Assembly (NCBI RefSeq): GCF_015552075.1
Contig: NZ_JADNDZ010000051.1
Coordinates: 1 to 63,899, forward strand
Direction of reading: 5' to 3'
Length of the DNA: 63,899 nt
From: Collinsella aerofaciens
GTDB taxonomy: Bacteria > Actinomycetota > Coriobacteriia > Coriobacteriales > Coriobacteriaceae
Below are positions 26,600 to 35,318 of this stretch, one piece after another; positions within the stretch are counted from its first letter, which is position 1; every line of letters starts with the position of its first letter. The position numbers and the translations under genes are program-made. The notes under the pieces were generated by a model. The model was not told the origin of the DNA. It saw nothing but the letters and a program-made list of their open reading frames with translations, and searched no databases.

Positions 26600-27343
26600 C
26601 TAAATGTCAAAAATGTAACGAGATCCAACGATCCGCTGACGACCAATGATAAACGGCCTCCGCTGCTCATCGAAAAAGAAGGCATCCATGTAAAACAAGG
26701 GTTCGCCAACGGGAACCGCCAACAGCCGAGCGACCTCGGGCGACGCGCACGCGATCTCGAGCGTGCAGGGGTCGGTAAACGCGGGCGTACGGCCCGTCCG
26801 GTTGCGCACGAACTCAAAAATGGATTGGTTAGATAGAGGTGCCGTTGATAGATAAGCGTTGTCCTCGTAAACATATATGTTGTTCTCGAGCATGACGGGG
26901 ACTCCATCGGCAGTACGCACACGCTCAACGCAAATCAAATCAGTTCCAACGGGAACACCAAAGAACTGCGCTTCGGTGGAATCCGCCGGCAGTATCTTTC
27001 TCGAAATGACGCGCGCCCCCGGTTCCATTCCGTTAACGCGGCATGCGTCCGAAAAACTCTGAACGTCATCCTTCTGGCGAATCTTGCGCTTAAGCTTGGG
27101 GGCATTGACAAACGTGCCTTTCCTCTGTCGCTTCGTTAGATAGCCCTGCTGGACGAGCTCCTCAATAGCGCGTCGCACGGTAACGCGGCCAACTTTATAG
27201 TTCTCAGCCAATTCGAATTCGTTGGGTATCCGCGCGCCCGCCTTGTAGGCACCGGAGTTGATTTCGTTTTTAATGATATCAATGACTTGTTGGTACAGCG
27301 GTATCGCTGCTTTACCGTCAGTTAGCCCTTCAGTCGATGGCAT
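26600..27343 (-). CDS. GntR-family regulator with UTRA domain
   Basis: The 247-residue regulator has an N-terminal winged helix (YQQVIDIIKNEINSGAY, then NYKVGRVTVRRAIEELV) and a C-terminal UTRA effector domain. Transcribed ahead of the transporter and fructosamine genes in the same direction, it is probably the FrlR-like regulator that senses the substrate or its phosphate. The ATG at 27343 follows GGGAGAGGG. About 220 bases separate it from the transporter start, so the catabolic genes probably have their own promoter. Confidence 0.85.
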   Translation of the reverse strand: MPSTEGLTDGKAAIPLYQQVIDIIKNEINSGAYKAGARIPNEFELAENYKVGRVTVRRAIEELVQQGYLTKRQRKGTFVNAPKLKRKIRQKDDVQSFSDACRVNGMEPGARVISRKILPADSTEAQFFGVPVGTDLICVERVRTADGVPVMLENNIYVYEDNAYLSTAPLSNQSIFEFVRNRTGRTPAFTDPCTLEIACASPEVARLLAVPVGEPLFYMDAFFFDEQRRPFIIGRQRIVGSRYIFDI

Positions 27344-27373
27344 ATACCCTCTCCCAGCACAATTCAGTCTAAA

Positions 27374-27411
27374 GCGGGCTTTAAGGGCATTCAACAAGCC
27401 CTTAAGCCCGC
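27374..27411 (-). terminator. Long hairpin between HAD and GntR genes
   Basis: A 14-bp stem with one bulged base (GCGGGCT...AAGGGC with GCCCTTAAGCCCGC) lies 84 bases beyond the HAD gene stop and 30 bases before the GntR start. The T-run is weak. It could be the HAD terminator or a leader hairpin. Confidence 0.5.
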
Positions 27412-27494
27412 ATTAGCATAAAGTATGCTTGCTGCCGCACCAAAATGTCGGGTATTTACTCATCTGACCCGAAAAACGCGCAACTACCGCGCTC

Positions 27495-28154
27495 CTAAGA
27501 AAGCGTGAGCAGCTCCGGCAGCTGGTCGATAATCTTGTCCGCGGCATCCTGGCTAAAGCCAAAGCGCTCTTCGCGCTTGGCAATGACCGTCAGGCCGGCT
27601 CGCTTGCCGGCAGTGATGCCAGGCACCGAATCCTCAACGCAGCAGCAGCGATTCGCGGGCAGCCCCAGCAGGTCCAGCGCATGCAGGTAGATGTCGGGTT
27701 CGGGCTTGCTCTCCTTAAACTGCTCGCCGCTCACCACATACTCAAAGGCATCCGACAGCCCGCACGCGTTGAGCACTTCCTCGATGCTATCCATGGGAGA
27801 CGAGCTGGCAAGCGCCACGCGAACGCCGCGGCGCGGCAGCTCTCGAATCGTATCCACGGCGCCTGGGTTAATCAAAGCCTGATAGTCGCGCGGACGCTCA
27901 CGCGCCCACTCATCCCAACGGGCCAACGCTTCCTCGCCAGTGAAATGCCCCTTACCGGCGCGCTCAAACCAATCGACCAGCATATGCAGGAAGAACTGAT
28001 GCGAGGTACCGACCTGCCCATTCAACTCCTCTTGAGTCAGGTTAAGCCCAAGCTCCTTGGCAAACGCGGCAGTCTCGCCCAGGTAGTAATACTCGGTATC
28101 GACAATGACGCCGTCCATGTCAAAGATAACGGCGTCGAACGGAAATGCGGACAC
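27495..28154 (-). CDS. HAD-superfamily phosphatase/beta-phosphoglucomutase-like
   Basis: The 219-residue protein has HAD motifs I (VIFDMDGVIVDTE), II (ALASSSPMD), III (SKPEPDIYL) and IV (CVEDSVPGI), with an inserted helical cap after motif I. This is the PGMB/DhoG-like subgroup that dephosphorylates small sugar phosphates or isomerises them; substrate is not determinable. The GTG at 28154 follows AGGGAGG. It lies downstream of another HAD gene with a terminator between. Confidence 0.85.
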   Translation of the reverse strand: MSAFPFDAVIFDMDGVIVDTEYYYLGETAAFAKELGLNLTQEELNGQVGTSHQFFLHMLVDWFERAGKGHFTGEEALARWDEWARERPRDYQALINPGAVDTIRELPRRGVRVALASSSPMDSIEEVLNACGLSDAFEYVVSGEQFKESKPEPDIYLHALDLLGLPANRCCCVEDSVPGITAGKRAGLTVIAKREERFGFSQDAADKIIDQLPELLTLS

Positions 28155-28173
28155 GGCACCCTCCCTAACAAAA

Positions 28174-28195
28174 GGGCGCCTGTAAGCAGGCGCCC
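28174..28195 (-). terminator. Terminator of the Cof-type HAD gene
   Basis: A 9-bp stem GGGCGCCTG/CAGGCGCCC with loop TAAG on the minus strand runs into TTTTGTT. It lies 22 bases past the stop of the gene at 28218. Confidence 0.75.
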
Positions 28196-28217
28196 GAACC
28201 ATGCATTATCGGCGATT

Positions 28218-29060
28218 CTAGCCCAGCAGCTTATCCAACGCCACCGCAATACCGTCTTCGTTGTTATTGGCGGTCACCATCTGGGCCACAGCCTTAACCT
28301 CATCGACGGCGTTGCCCATGGCAACACCGGTGCCGGCCCACTCAATCATGGACTTGTCGTTCTGGCCGTCGCCAAACGAGACGACCTCGCTGGCATCGAT
28401 GCCGAGCTTGGGCAGAGCACCCTCAAGCGCACGGGCTTTGTCGATACCGGGCGCCGTGTACTCAAAGTACCAGTCGGCCGTAAACATGCCCGAAAGTGTC
28501 TGGGTAAAGGGCGCATGCATCTCCTCGTGATGCGCTTGCAGATAGGCCGGGTCGCCTGCCGTCAGCAGCTTGTCTACGGGATAAGCGTCCACGACCTCAT
28601 GCAGACTCTCCACCTCGCGAATCTTAAGATCGCACGCGTCGCGCTCATACTTGACGATATTCTTCTGCGAGCCGTCAGGCAGCGTGATCATGCAATGGTA
28701 CGAATCCTCGACATGCAGGTCCCGACCGAGCGAGATCATGGGGATCACGTCAAAATTACGCAGGTGATCAATCAGACGGTGCAGCTCGTCAGCCGGCATG
28801 GCCTGGTCAAAAAGGACCTCATCGGTCTGAGCGTCGACCACATGCGCGCCATTAAAGGCAACTAGCAGACCGTCATGGTTTTGAAGATCGAGCTCCTGCG
28901 CCAGAGCATGTAGTCCCCATGCGGGACGGCCCGAAGCCAAAATGAGCTTAATGCCCGACTCCTGCGCCGCAAGCAGCTTCTCGCGCGTACGAGGGCTAAT
29001 CACCTTCTGGTCGTTGGTGAGCGTGCCGTCGATATCCATTGCGATGGCTTTGATTGCCAT
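28218..29060 (-). CDS. Cof-type HAD-IIB family phosphatase
   Basis: The 280-residue protein has DIDGTLTNDQKVIS (motif I), ILASGRPAWG (motif II) and VVSFGDGQNDKSMIEWAG (motif IV), with a large C2 cap in between, as in YidA/Cof sugar-phosphatases. Substrate is unknown. The ATG at 29060 follows GGGAGG. Upstream is a 600-base gene-free stretch. Confidence 0.9.
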   Translation of the reverse strand: MAIKAIAMDIDGTLTNDQKVISPRTREKLLAAQESGIKLILASGRPAWGLHALAQELDLQNHDGLLVAFNGAHVVDAQTDEVLFDQAMPADELHRLIDHLRNFDVIPMISLGRDLHVEDSYHCMITLPDGSQKNIVKYERDACDLKIREVESLHEVVDAYPVDKLLTAGDPAYLQAHHEEMHAPFTQTLSGMFTADWYFEYTAPGIDKARALEGALPKLGIDASEVVSFGDGQNDKSMIEWAGTGVAMGNAVDEVKAVAQMVTANNNEDGIAVALDKLLG

Positions 29061-29665
29061 ATATGCCTCCCTGTCATTGAACAACCTTGTCTGAGCCATC
29101 ATACAGAACACCCATCGCGACTCCGTTTACAACGGGCAAAAAGTCATATTGTCTCGAACATGAACAGCGTGTAACCGTGGGGCGCAATCGCTCCGCCCCC
29201 TACGCCGAGCCACCACATACCAAGCTGACGACGCTAAACGTGGCCGCCCCACCGACCTCATTTCATCCCGTAGAAAATAATTTCAAAATTAGTTCTTGCC
29301 AAATCAGCAAAACGAACGTACCTTAAAGAGGACCGCTCCGGTGGTCATCGTTTGATTGAGCATATTCAGTTTCAGTTTTCAGCGTGTAAGAGAAGAAGAT
29401 CGGCAAAGTACAACCCCAAACGCAATGACAACTTAATGAGGTAACTGCCACATGTGAGGCACCCAGGGCATTGCTGTCTCGATTTTGAGCACGATGCCTT
29501 CCGCCTTGCATGGGCCGTTCCATCCCGCCCCTGCAGCAACTGCCTCACGGGCTCATTGAAAACCGCATAGCACCCCAACGTCAGCACATCACCCACGGCA
29601 AGCACATCACTCACGACAACCAACACATCAACAAACAGCACGAACATCAACCGATTGGAGAAGCT
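29061..29665. other. Gene-free 600-base stretch with C/A-rich leader
   Basis: No convincing gene was found. The last 120 bases (about 29545-29660) are strongly C- and A-rich and G-poor, with repeated CACATCAC-like units, and lead into the gene at 29666. An unstructured C-rich transcript leader could be a rho-utilisation or translation-control region. An open frame runs through it in phase with the next gene but has no ribosome binding site. Confidence 0.4.
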
Positions 29666-30556
29666 ATGACAAACCACCACGCTGAAGACGGCGATAAGAA
29701 AAGCATTCTGGATGCCCGCATTGAGCGAGCATATGCAAACGAATATGACGCCGCCTTTGCCGCCGCGACCATAAAGAACTACGCGTCGCTACCGCTCGCG
29801 ACGATCTTGGCCGACCACCCTCAACTGCTGAAGCGCTGCACAAAGATCATGGGCGACCCCGACATTCGCAAGCTGACAGACCCCTATGCCCCAAAACGCG
29901 ACAACGATTCGTACGTTCTTACCGTAGGCTGCCTAGCCCATATGCTTACGGCGCTCGACACGAAACTCAAGCTCGAATGGGAACCCGACGAGCGTCATGA
30001 ACTCGAAAGTAAGCGGAACACCCTGCGCACCGCACTGTTCCTTCCGTTGGACGGCCTCAAGCGCTGCAACGTCGAGCTCAATACACAGGCGCGGCAAAAG
30101 CCCGGGACCACGGGGCAGAAAACTCCAAGACCCCATGCGGCCATCGTCGACCGCAACCGATATAACCGCATGACCGCGCACTTTTCCGCCGAGGGAGCAG
30201 CCATAAGGACGCTGATCGACCTGCTGTGCCTCCTGAGCATCAACGAGCTATTTGAGGGCTATCTCGCCCTTGTTCCCGCGACGGCACCCAAGTCGGTAGC
30301 AAAGATCATCGAGACCTGCAGACGCCAGTTTGAGCGCCATCGCAATGGCAGCGAGATGAACGCCAGCATCGCGCAGTACTACGCGGCTCATTACAAAAAT
30401 GACGGATGTGCCCCTGTCGAGCATCAGCTGCGGCTCGCCTACACCACGCCCGTCGCAACGCTCCATCGCTTTGGAGCCCTTGGCGCTTGCGAGCTGCACG
30501 AACAGGCAGCCTGCCCCACAACCGAGCTCGATCTCAGGCTCGGACGAACCCTGTAG
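29666..30556 (+). CDS. Unrecognised protein, first gene of the ClpP/VirD4 cassette
   Basis: The 296-residue protein starts MTNHHAEDGDKKSIL. It is mainly helical, with clusters such as LATILADHPQLLKRCTKIMG and TLIDLLCLLSINELFEGYL. No signal peptide or membrane segment is visible, and I recognise no family. The ATG follows GGAGAAGCT. It is followed after 63 bases by a ClpP-like gene and then a VirD4-like gene on the same strand, so a shared operon is likely. Confidence 0.7.
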   Translation: MTNHHAEDGDKKSILDARIERAYANEYDAAFAAATIKNYASLPLATILADHPQLLKRCTKIMGDPDIRKLTDPYAPKRDNDSYVLTVGCLAHMLTALDTKLKLEWEPDERHELESKRNTLRTALFLPLDGLKRCNVELNTQARQKPGTTGQKTPRPHAAIVDRNRYNRMTAHFSAEGAAIRTLIDLLCLLSINELFEGYLALVPATAPKSVAKIIETCRRQFERHRNGSEMNASIAQYYAAHYKNDGCAPVEHQLRLAYTTPVATLHRFGALGACELHEQAACPTTELDLRLGRTL

Positions 30557-30619
30557 CCCGCCAGCCCCTCCGCGGGCAACAATCCTATTCCACAACACAA
30601 CCAACAGAAAGGAGTCCTC

Positions 30620-31237
30620 ATGGACACCAATCATTCCCCCATCATCAGCCCCCTCACCATGCGTGAATCCGCCCGAGGTATCACGCTCACCAGCATTTAT
30701 GATGAGATGCTCGCCCGTCGCGAGCTCTCCGTCATGGGAAACATCGAAACCCCGATGGCCCACGACCTATGCCAGCAAATCCGCCTGCTCGATGCCACCG
30801 ACCCCAGCCGCCCCATCACCATATTTGTCGCCAGCGCCGGCGGAAGCGTGCGATCGGGTCTTGCGATCTATGACGCCATGCGCCTCGCATCGTGCCCCAT
30901 CCGCACCGTCTGCCTGGAATTCGCCGCGTCCATGGGCGCCGTGATCTTTATGGGCGGCGACGATCGCCGTATGGCGCCCCATGCAGAGCTCATGATTCAC
31001 GACCCGCTGATCCCCCAGGGGGCAGGCGGCTCGGCACTTGCGTTGCAGGAAACCAGCCGGCGTCTCATGCAGACCCGCAAGACCCTCACGCAAATCCTCT
31101 CGGACCGCAGCGGCCTCACGCCCAAGCGCATCCAGTCCCTCACTGCAAAAGACACCTACCTTTCGGCCGAGCGCGCCGTCGAGCTCGGCTTTGCCCACGA
31201 AATCCTCTCGACCACCAAGGAGGTCGCCCATGTCTAA
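30620..31237 (+). CDS. ClpP-like serine protease
   Basis: The 205-residue protein is of ClpP length and has the handle region SAGGSVRSGLAIYDAM, the nucleophile serine in FAASMGA, the histidine in LMIHDP and the aspartate in TAKDTYLSAERAVELG, so the catalytic triad appears complete. It is divergent from housekeeping ClpP and is placed between an unknown protein and a VirD4-like ATPase, with no ClpX or ClpA nearby. The ATG follows AAAGGAG. Its last 8 bases overlap the VirD4-like gene, so the two are coupled. It may be a dedicated peptidase of the cassette. Confidence 0.85.
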   Translation: MDTNHSPIISPLTMRESARGITLTSIYDEMLARRELSVMGNIETPMAHDLCQQIRLLDATDPSRPITIFVASAGGSVRSGLAIYDAMRLASCPIRTVCLEFAASMGAVIFMGGDDRRMAPHAELMIHDPLIPQGAGGSALALQETSRRLMQTRKTLTQILSDRSGLTPKRIQSLTAKDTYLSAERAVELGFAHEILSTTKEVAHV

Positions 31238-32534
31238 CCTCGCCAGCCGTCTCGCCGCATCTGAGTCCGCATCGTCCACCATCCTCGCCAAAGATCGAAC
31301 GCTTTCCTGCGACACCCGCCAAACGGGACTCAACAACAATGCACTTGTGATCGGCCCCTCGGGAGCTGGCAAGACCCGAAACGTCCTCAAGCCCAACCTG
31401 CTGCAAATGAACGCAAGCTACATCGTGCTCGACACCAAAGGCACGCTCTGTCGCGAAGTGGGACCCGTGCTGGCAGCCCACGGTTACCGCGTGCAATGTC
31501 TCAACTTCGCCGACCTCAACACCGTCCCGGCCCTTGCGCCCGGCATCGAGCGCTGCGGCTACAACCCCCTGAGGCACATTCGCCGCAAGGCGGACGGCAG
31601 GCCCAACCAGCAGGACATCCTCTCGGTGGCAAAGGCCATCTGCCCCATCGAGGACAACAACCAGCCTTTTTGGGATCATGCGGCGGCAAACCTGCTGTCG
31701 TGTCTTATCGCCTACGTCACCGAACAGCTACCCGCCGACGAGCAGACGATCAGCTCGGTCATCAAGCTGATCGAGCACCTGCAGGACGGTGCCACGGGTC
31801 GATTGTTTGAAGACCTGATCACGACCGGCCCCCAAAGCTATGCCCTCTCGCTATGGCGGCGCTACGCCATTACGCAAAATGCCGAGCGCATGCACGCGAG
31901 CATCGTCGGCATCCTTGCCGAAAAGGTCATGTGTCTGGGATTCGACGGTGCGGCACAGCTCTATCGTGAGTGCCATCAGGTAGACTTCGCTTCCATGGGA
32001 CACGCCCCCTGCGCCCTGTTTGTAACCGTAAGCGATATTGACCGCAATCTCGATCCGCTGACCGGCCTCTTTATTTCGCAGGCGTTTATGGGCCTCATTC
32101 GTGAGGCCGATAGGCAGCCCGACGGCAGCCTGCCCGTGCCCGTGCGCTTTATGCTCGATGACTTCGCAAATCTGCAGATCTCCCAGATCGACAACGTGCT
32201 CTCGATTATCCGAAGCCGCAACATCTGGGCAACGCTGCTGCTGCAGTCGACCAACCAGCTCGATGCGCTCTATGGCGAGGCACGCGCACGCTCCATCATG
32301 GGCAACTGCGACACGCATCTGGTGCTGGCGTTCCAGGATCCCGAGAGTGCCCGGGTGTTTTCCGACCGCGCCGACGCGCTGCCCAGCACGCTCATGGCGA
32401 CGCCGATCGATCGCTCGTGGCTCTTTGTACGCGGTCGCACTCCCGAACAGGTCGAGCGCTTTAGGCTCGAAGACCATCCGCTCTACGGGGAGCTGCCCGA
32501 GGCGCAGCGAGGCCATGCGGAGGCCGAGATCTAG
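31230..32534 (+). CDS. VirD4/TraG-family coupling-protein-like ATPase without membrane anchor
   Basis: The 434-residue ATPase has Walker A GPSGAGKT near residue 44, YIVLDTKGTLCREVG, FWDHAAANLLSCLIAY and the Walker B region VRFMLDDFANLQ, then the LLLQSTNQLDALYG segment, all typical of type IV secretion coupling proteins of Gram-positive conjugative elements. The usual two N-terminal membrane helices are missing, because the protein begins directly before the ATPase core. No relaxase, VirB4 or other transfer gene is present. Start ATG at 31230 follows AAGGAGG and overlaps the ClpP-like gene. Confidence 0.85.
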   Translation: MSNLASRLAASESASSTILAKDRTLSCDTRQTGLNNNALVIGPSGAGKTRNVLKPNLLQMNASYIVLDTKGTLCREVGPVLAAHGYRVQCLNFADLNTVPALAPGIERCGYNPLRHIRRKADGRPNQQDILSVAKAICPIEDNNQPFWDHAAANLLSCLIAYVTEQLPADEQTISSVIKLIEHLQDGATGRLFEDLITTGPQSYALSLWRRYAITQNAERMHASIVGILAEKVMCLGFDGAAQLYRECHQVDFASMGHAPCALFVTVSDIDRNLDPLTGLFISQAFMGLIREADRQPDGSLPVPVRFMLDDFANLQISQIDNVLSIIRSRNIWATLLLQSTNQLDALYGEARARSIMGNCDTHLVLAFQDPESARVFSDRADALPSTLMATPIDRSWLFVRGRTPEQVERFRLEDHPLYGELPEAQRGHAEAEI

Positions 32535-32611
32535 GCGCAGGGTTCTCGCAGCGCGCGGCGCCCCGGCGATGTTCCACAAAGGCCGTGCGCCCCGGGACCA
32601 CGGCAAAGCAA

Positions 32612-32643
32612 AGGGGCCCGCATCCGATAGGATACGGGCCCCT
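32612..32643 (-). terminator. Terminator between pgi and the VirD4-like gene
   Basis: Stem AGGGGCCCG/CGGGCCCCT with an inner ATCC/GGAT helix is followed on the minus strand by TTTGCTTT. It lies 33 bases past the pgi stop and may serve both convergent genes. Confidence 0.7.
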
Positions 32644-32675
32644 GACTATAAGGCGCGATGCGTTAACAGCAGCGA

Positions 32676-34370
32676 CTACTTGCGATGCGCGCGATAGAAC
32701 TCGATGAGCGCCTGGGTCGAAGCGTCCTGCTCGGCCTTGGCGGCGTCATCGTGGAAGGCAGGGGTAATCTGCTTGGCGAGCTGCTTACCCAGCTCAACGC
32801 CCCACTGGTCATAGGAGTCGATGCCCCAGACCGTGCCCTCGACAAACGTGATGTGCTCATACAGGGCGATGAGCTCGCCGAGTGCGAACGGGGTCAGCGT
32901 GTCGCCGAAGATCGAGGTCGTCGGACGGTTGCCCTCGAAGCAGCGGGCCGGGACGATCTGCTCGGGCGTGCCCTCGGCACGAACCTCATCGGCCGTCTTG
33001 CCAAAGGCGAGCGCCTTGGTCTGGGCCAGGAAGTTGCCCAGGAACAGCTCGTGGACATCCTGGCCGCTGTCGGTTGCGGGGTTGGCAGTGTTGGCGAAAG
33101 CGATAAAGTCGGCCGGGACCACCACGGTGCCCTGGTGCAGCAGCTGGTAGAAGGCGTGCTGACCGTTGGTGCCGGGCTCGCCCCAGAAGATCTCACCGGT
33201 ATCGGAGGTCACGGCGCTGCCGTCCCAGCGGACATGCTTGCCGTTCGACTCCATGGTGAGCTGCTGCAGGTAGGCCGGGAAACGGTGCAGGTACTGGCAG
33301 TACGGCAGCACGGCATGGCTCTTGGAACCGAAGAAGTTGACGTACCAGACGTTGAGCAAGCCCATCAGCGCGACGGCGTTGTTCTCGAGCGGCGTGTTGC
33401 AGAAGTACTCGTCGATGGCATGGAAGCCCTCGAGGAACTGCTGGAAACGCTCGGGGCCGAGCACGACGATCAGCGACAAGCCCACGGCGGAGTCAACGGA
33501 ATAGCGACCGCCGACCCAGTTCCAGAAACCGAAGGCGTTGGCCGGGTCGATACCGAAAGCCTCGACCTTCTCGAGTGCGGTGGAAACGGCGACGAAGTGC
33601 TTTGCCACGGCCTCGGCGTTCTGCTCATCGGAACCGTCGATGGCGCCCTGAGCCTTGAGCTGCTCGAGCATCCAGGTCTTGACCTCGCGAGCGTTGGTGA
33701 GGGTCTCGAGCGTGGTGAAGGTCTTGGAGACGATGATCACGAGCGTGGTCTCGGGATCCAAACCCTTGAGCTTCTCGGCCTGATCGTTGGGGTCGATGTT
33801 GGAGATATAGCGGCAGTCGATACCAGCGTCGGCATAGGGACGCAGAGCCTCGTAAGCCATGACCGGGCCCAGGTCGGAGCCGCCGATGCCGATGGACACC
33901 AGGTGCTCGATCTTCTTGCCGGTAACGCCCTTCCACTCACCGGAGCGAACGCGCTCGGCGAAGGCATACATGCGGTCGAGGACCTCGTGCACGTCAGCGA
34001 CGACGTCCTGGCCGTCGACGATGAGCTGGCCCTTCTCGGTTGCCGGGCGGCGCAGTGCGGTGTGCAGGACGGCGCGGTCCTCGGTGGTGTTGATGTGCTC
34101 GCCGGAGAACATGGCGTCACGGCGCTCCTCGAGCTTCACCTCGCGGGCAAGATCGCACAGCAGCTTGACGGTCTCATCGGTCACCAGGTTCTTGGACAGG
34201 TCGAAGTGCAGGTCACCGGCATCAAAGCTCAGCTTGTTCACGCGCTCCGCATCGGCAGCGAACCATGCCTTAAGGTCGATACCCTCGGCCTCGAGCTTCT
34301 CCTGATGGGCCTCGAGCGCCTTCCAAGCGGCGGTCGACGTAGCGTCGATAGGTGCGGCAACAGTTGCCAT
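32676..34370 (-). CDS. pgi: Glucose-6-phosphate isomerase
   Basis: The 564-residue enzyme interconverts glucose 6-phosphate and fructose 6-phosphate. It shows [18 protein letters not shown] and [13 protein letters not shown] in the phosphate site, the catalytic region [16 protein letters not shown], the glutamate and histidine texts [11 protein letters not shown] and [15 protein letters not shown], and the C-terminal lysine near [14 protein letters not shown]. Length is normal for the large bacterial type. The ATG at 34370 follows GAGGAGG. It would also use glucose 6-phosphate released by the fructosamine pathway. Confidence 0.96.
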   Translation of the reverse strand: MATVAAPIDATSTAAWKALEAHQEKLEAEGIDLKAWFAADAERVNKLSFDAGDLHFDLSKNLVTDETVKLLCDLAREVKLEERRDAMFSGEHINTTEDRAVLHTALRRPATEKGQLIVDGQDVVADVHEVLDRMYAFAERVRSGEWKGVTGKKIEHLVSIGIGGSDLGPVMAYEALRPYADAGIDCRYISNIDPNDQAEKLKGLDPETTLVIIVSKTFTTLETLTNAREVKTWMLEQLKAQGAIDGSDEQNAEAVAKHFVAVSTALEKVEAFGIDPANAFGFWNWVGGRYSVDSAVGLSLIVVLGPERFQQFLEGFHAIDEYFCNTPLENNAVALMGLLNVWYVNFFGSKSHAVLPYCQYLHRFPAYLQQLTMESNGKHVRWDGSAVTSDTGEIFWGEPGTNGQHAFYQLLHQGTVVVPADFIAFANTANPATDSGQDVHELFLGNFLAQTKALAFGKTADEVRAEGTPEQIVPARCFEGNRPTTSIFGDTLTPFALGELIALYEHITFVEGTVWGIDSYDQWGVELGKQLAKQITPAFHDDAAKAEQDASTQALIEFYRAHRK

Positions 34371-34497
34371 AAAGTCCTCCTCAACATACGGGCGCATACC
34401 TCCATGCGCCCGGATAATCAGATGCCTCTATTCTAGCGCAGGTCAAGACCGTAATCAGCGAGCGTTGCCAATCCGCCCCCAAACGGCGACCGACCAA

Positions 34498-34559
34498 AAA
34501 GGGACAGGTTTATTTTGGCAGGTCAAACGCTTTACCTACCAAAATAAACCTGTCCCTTT
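34498..34559. repeat. Perfect 21-bp inverted repeat with GGGACAGGTT cores
   Basis: Bases 34498-34518 pair perfectly with 34539-34559 around a 20-base spacer whose ends also pair (AGGT/ACCT). The arms carry GGGACAGGTT and its complement, also seen at 1295, 2522 and 35235. Confidence 0.7.
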
Positions 34560-34569
34560 ATGGCAGATA

Positions 34570-35094
34570 TTAGGCCGCGGCGCACACGCTGCCGAGCAAC
34601 TCGCGCAGAGGAGACCCAATGCCCTCAAGCAGTTCGGGAGCGATAATGGCAAAAACGGGAACCTCGCCGGCTCCCGCGGCAGCAGGCACCTTGCCCTCCG
34701 AGACAATGCAACCGTAGGGAACAAAGCCGTCCTCGCCGGCATCGAGCACGGCCATGCGACGAGCGAGTTCGCGCGCAAAGCCGGCAGTATCGGCATCGCC
34801 GATCGCCAGGACAAAGTCCACGCCTTCGTCGGTCGCCAGGGCCACGGCTTCGTCGATCAGCTCGTCTCCCCCGTCACCCTCAACCGAGCCACAGCGAAAA
34901 AGCACGCGCTCGAGCAGGGCTCGATCAAGCGAGCCGAGCGCCGCCGTGACAAGTTCATCACGCGTATGTTTGTCACCGCCCAGCACCACCAGCGCCTTGG
35001 TGCCTCCGTAGTGAGCGACCAATCGTCCGCACCAGCGAGCCACGTCTCCATCCGCAACAAGGCGCGTCGGCATACCAAACCCATAATTGACCAT
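34570..35094 (-). CDS. Truncated iron-alcohol-dehydrogenase-like protein
   Basis: The 174-residue product begins MVNYGFGMPTRLVADGD and has KALVVLGGDKHTRDELV and GVDFVLAIGDADTAGFA, matching the N-terminal NAD-binding domain of group III Fe-alcohol dehydrogenases. The canonical GGGS motif is replaced by GDAD and the C-terminal metal-binding domain is absent. It is therefore either a domain remnant or a degenerate nucleotide-binding protein. A start at 35145 adds 17 residues but lacks a ribosome binding site. Confidence 0.55.
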   Translation of the reverse strand: MVNYGFGMPTRLVADGDVARWCGRLVAHYGGTKALVVLGGDKHTRDELVTAALGSLDRALLERVLFRCGSVEGDGGDELIDEAVALATDEGVDFVLAIGDADTAGFARELARRMAVLDAGEDGFVPYGCIVSEGKVPAAAGAGEVPVFAIIAPELLEGIGSPLRELLGSVCAAA

Positions 35095-35244
35095 CTTTTC
35101 CACAACCCTTCCGTGCGTATAGGCGGCATCAATCGTTAGGCTCATGCTACGAAGCGAGCTTTTCCGAGCTGTTTCGCGCTCTTTAGGGCTGCGTTAAAAA
35201 CCCGATGCAGCCGCACGACCATACCTGCCAAAAAGGGACAGGTT

Positions 35245-35304
35245 TTGACGGTGTCCGGTCGAGCGGGTATTATCGAACATGTATTCGATAAGAACATGTG
35301 TTTG
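35245..35304 (+). promoter_or_regulatory. LexA-controlled promoter of the Y-family polymerase operon
   Basis: A near-consensus promoter has TTGACG (35245-35250), a 17-base spacer and TATTAT (35268-35273). Directly downstream are two Gram-positive SOS boxes, CGAACATGTATTCG (35274-35287) and AGAACATGTGTTTG (35291-35304), 17 bases apart. LexA bound there would block initiation until DNA damage. Confidence 0.85.
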
Positions 35305-35318
35305 ATGGAGGGACACGG

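Noticed and set aside
29510..29665. N-terminal extension of the protein at 29666
   Set aside because: The extra residues are His/Gln/Ile repeats from a C/A-rich leader, and GGAGAAG directly precedes the ATG at 29666.
34498..34559. Rho-independent terminator of pgi
   Set aside because: The hairpin is upstream of pgi, not downstream, and belongs to the dispersed GGGACAGGTT repeat family.
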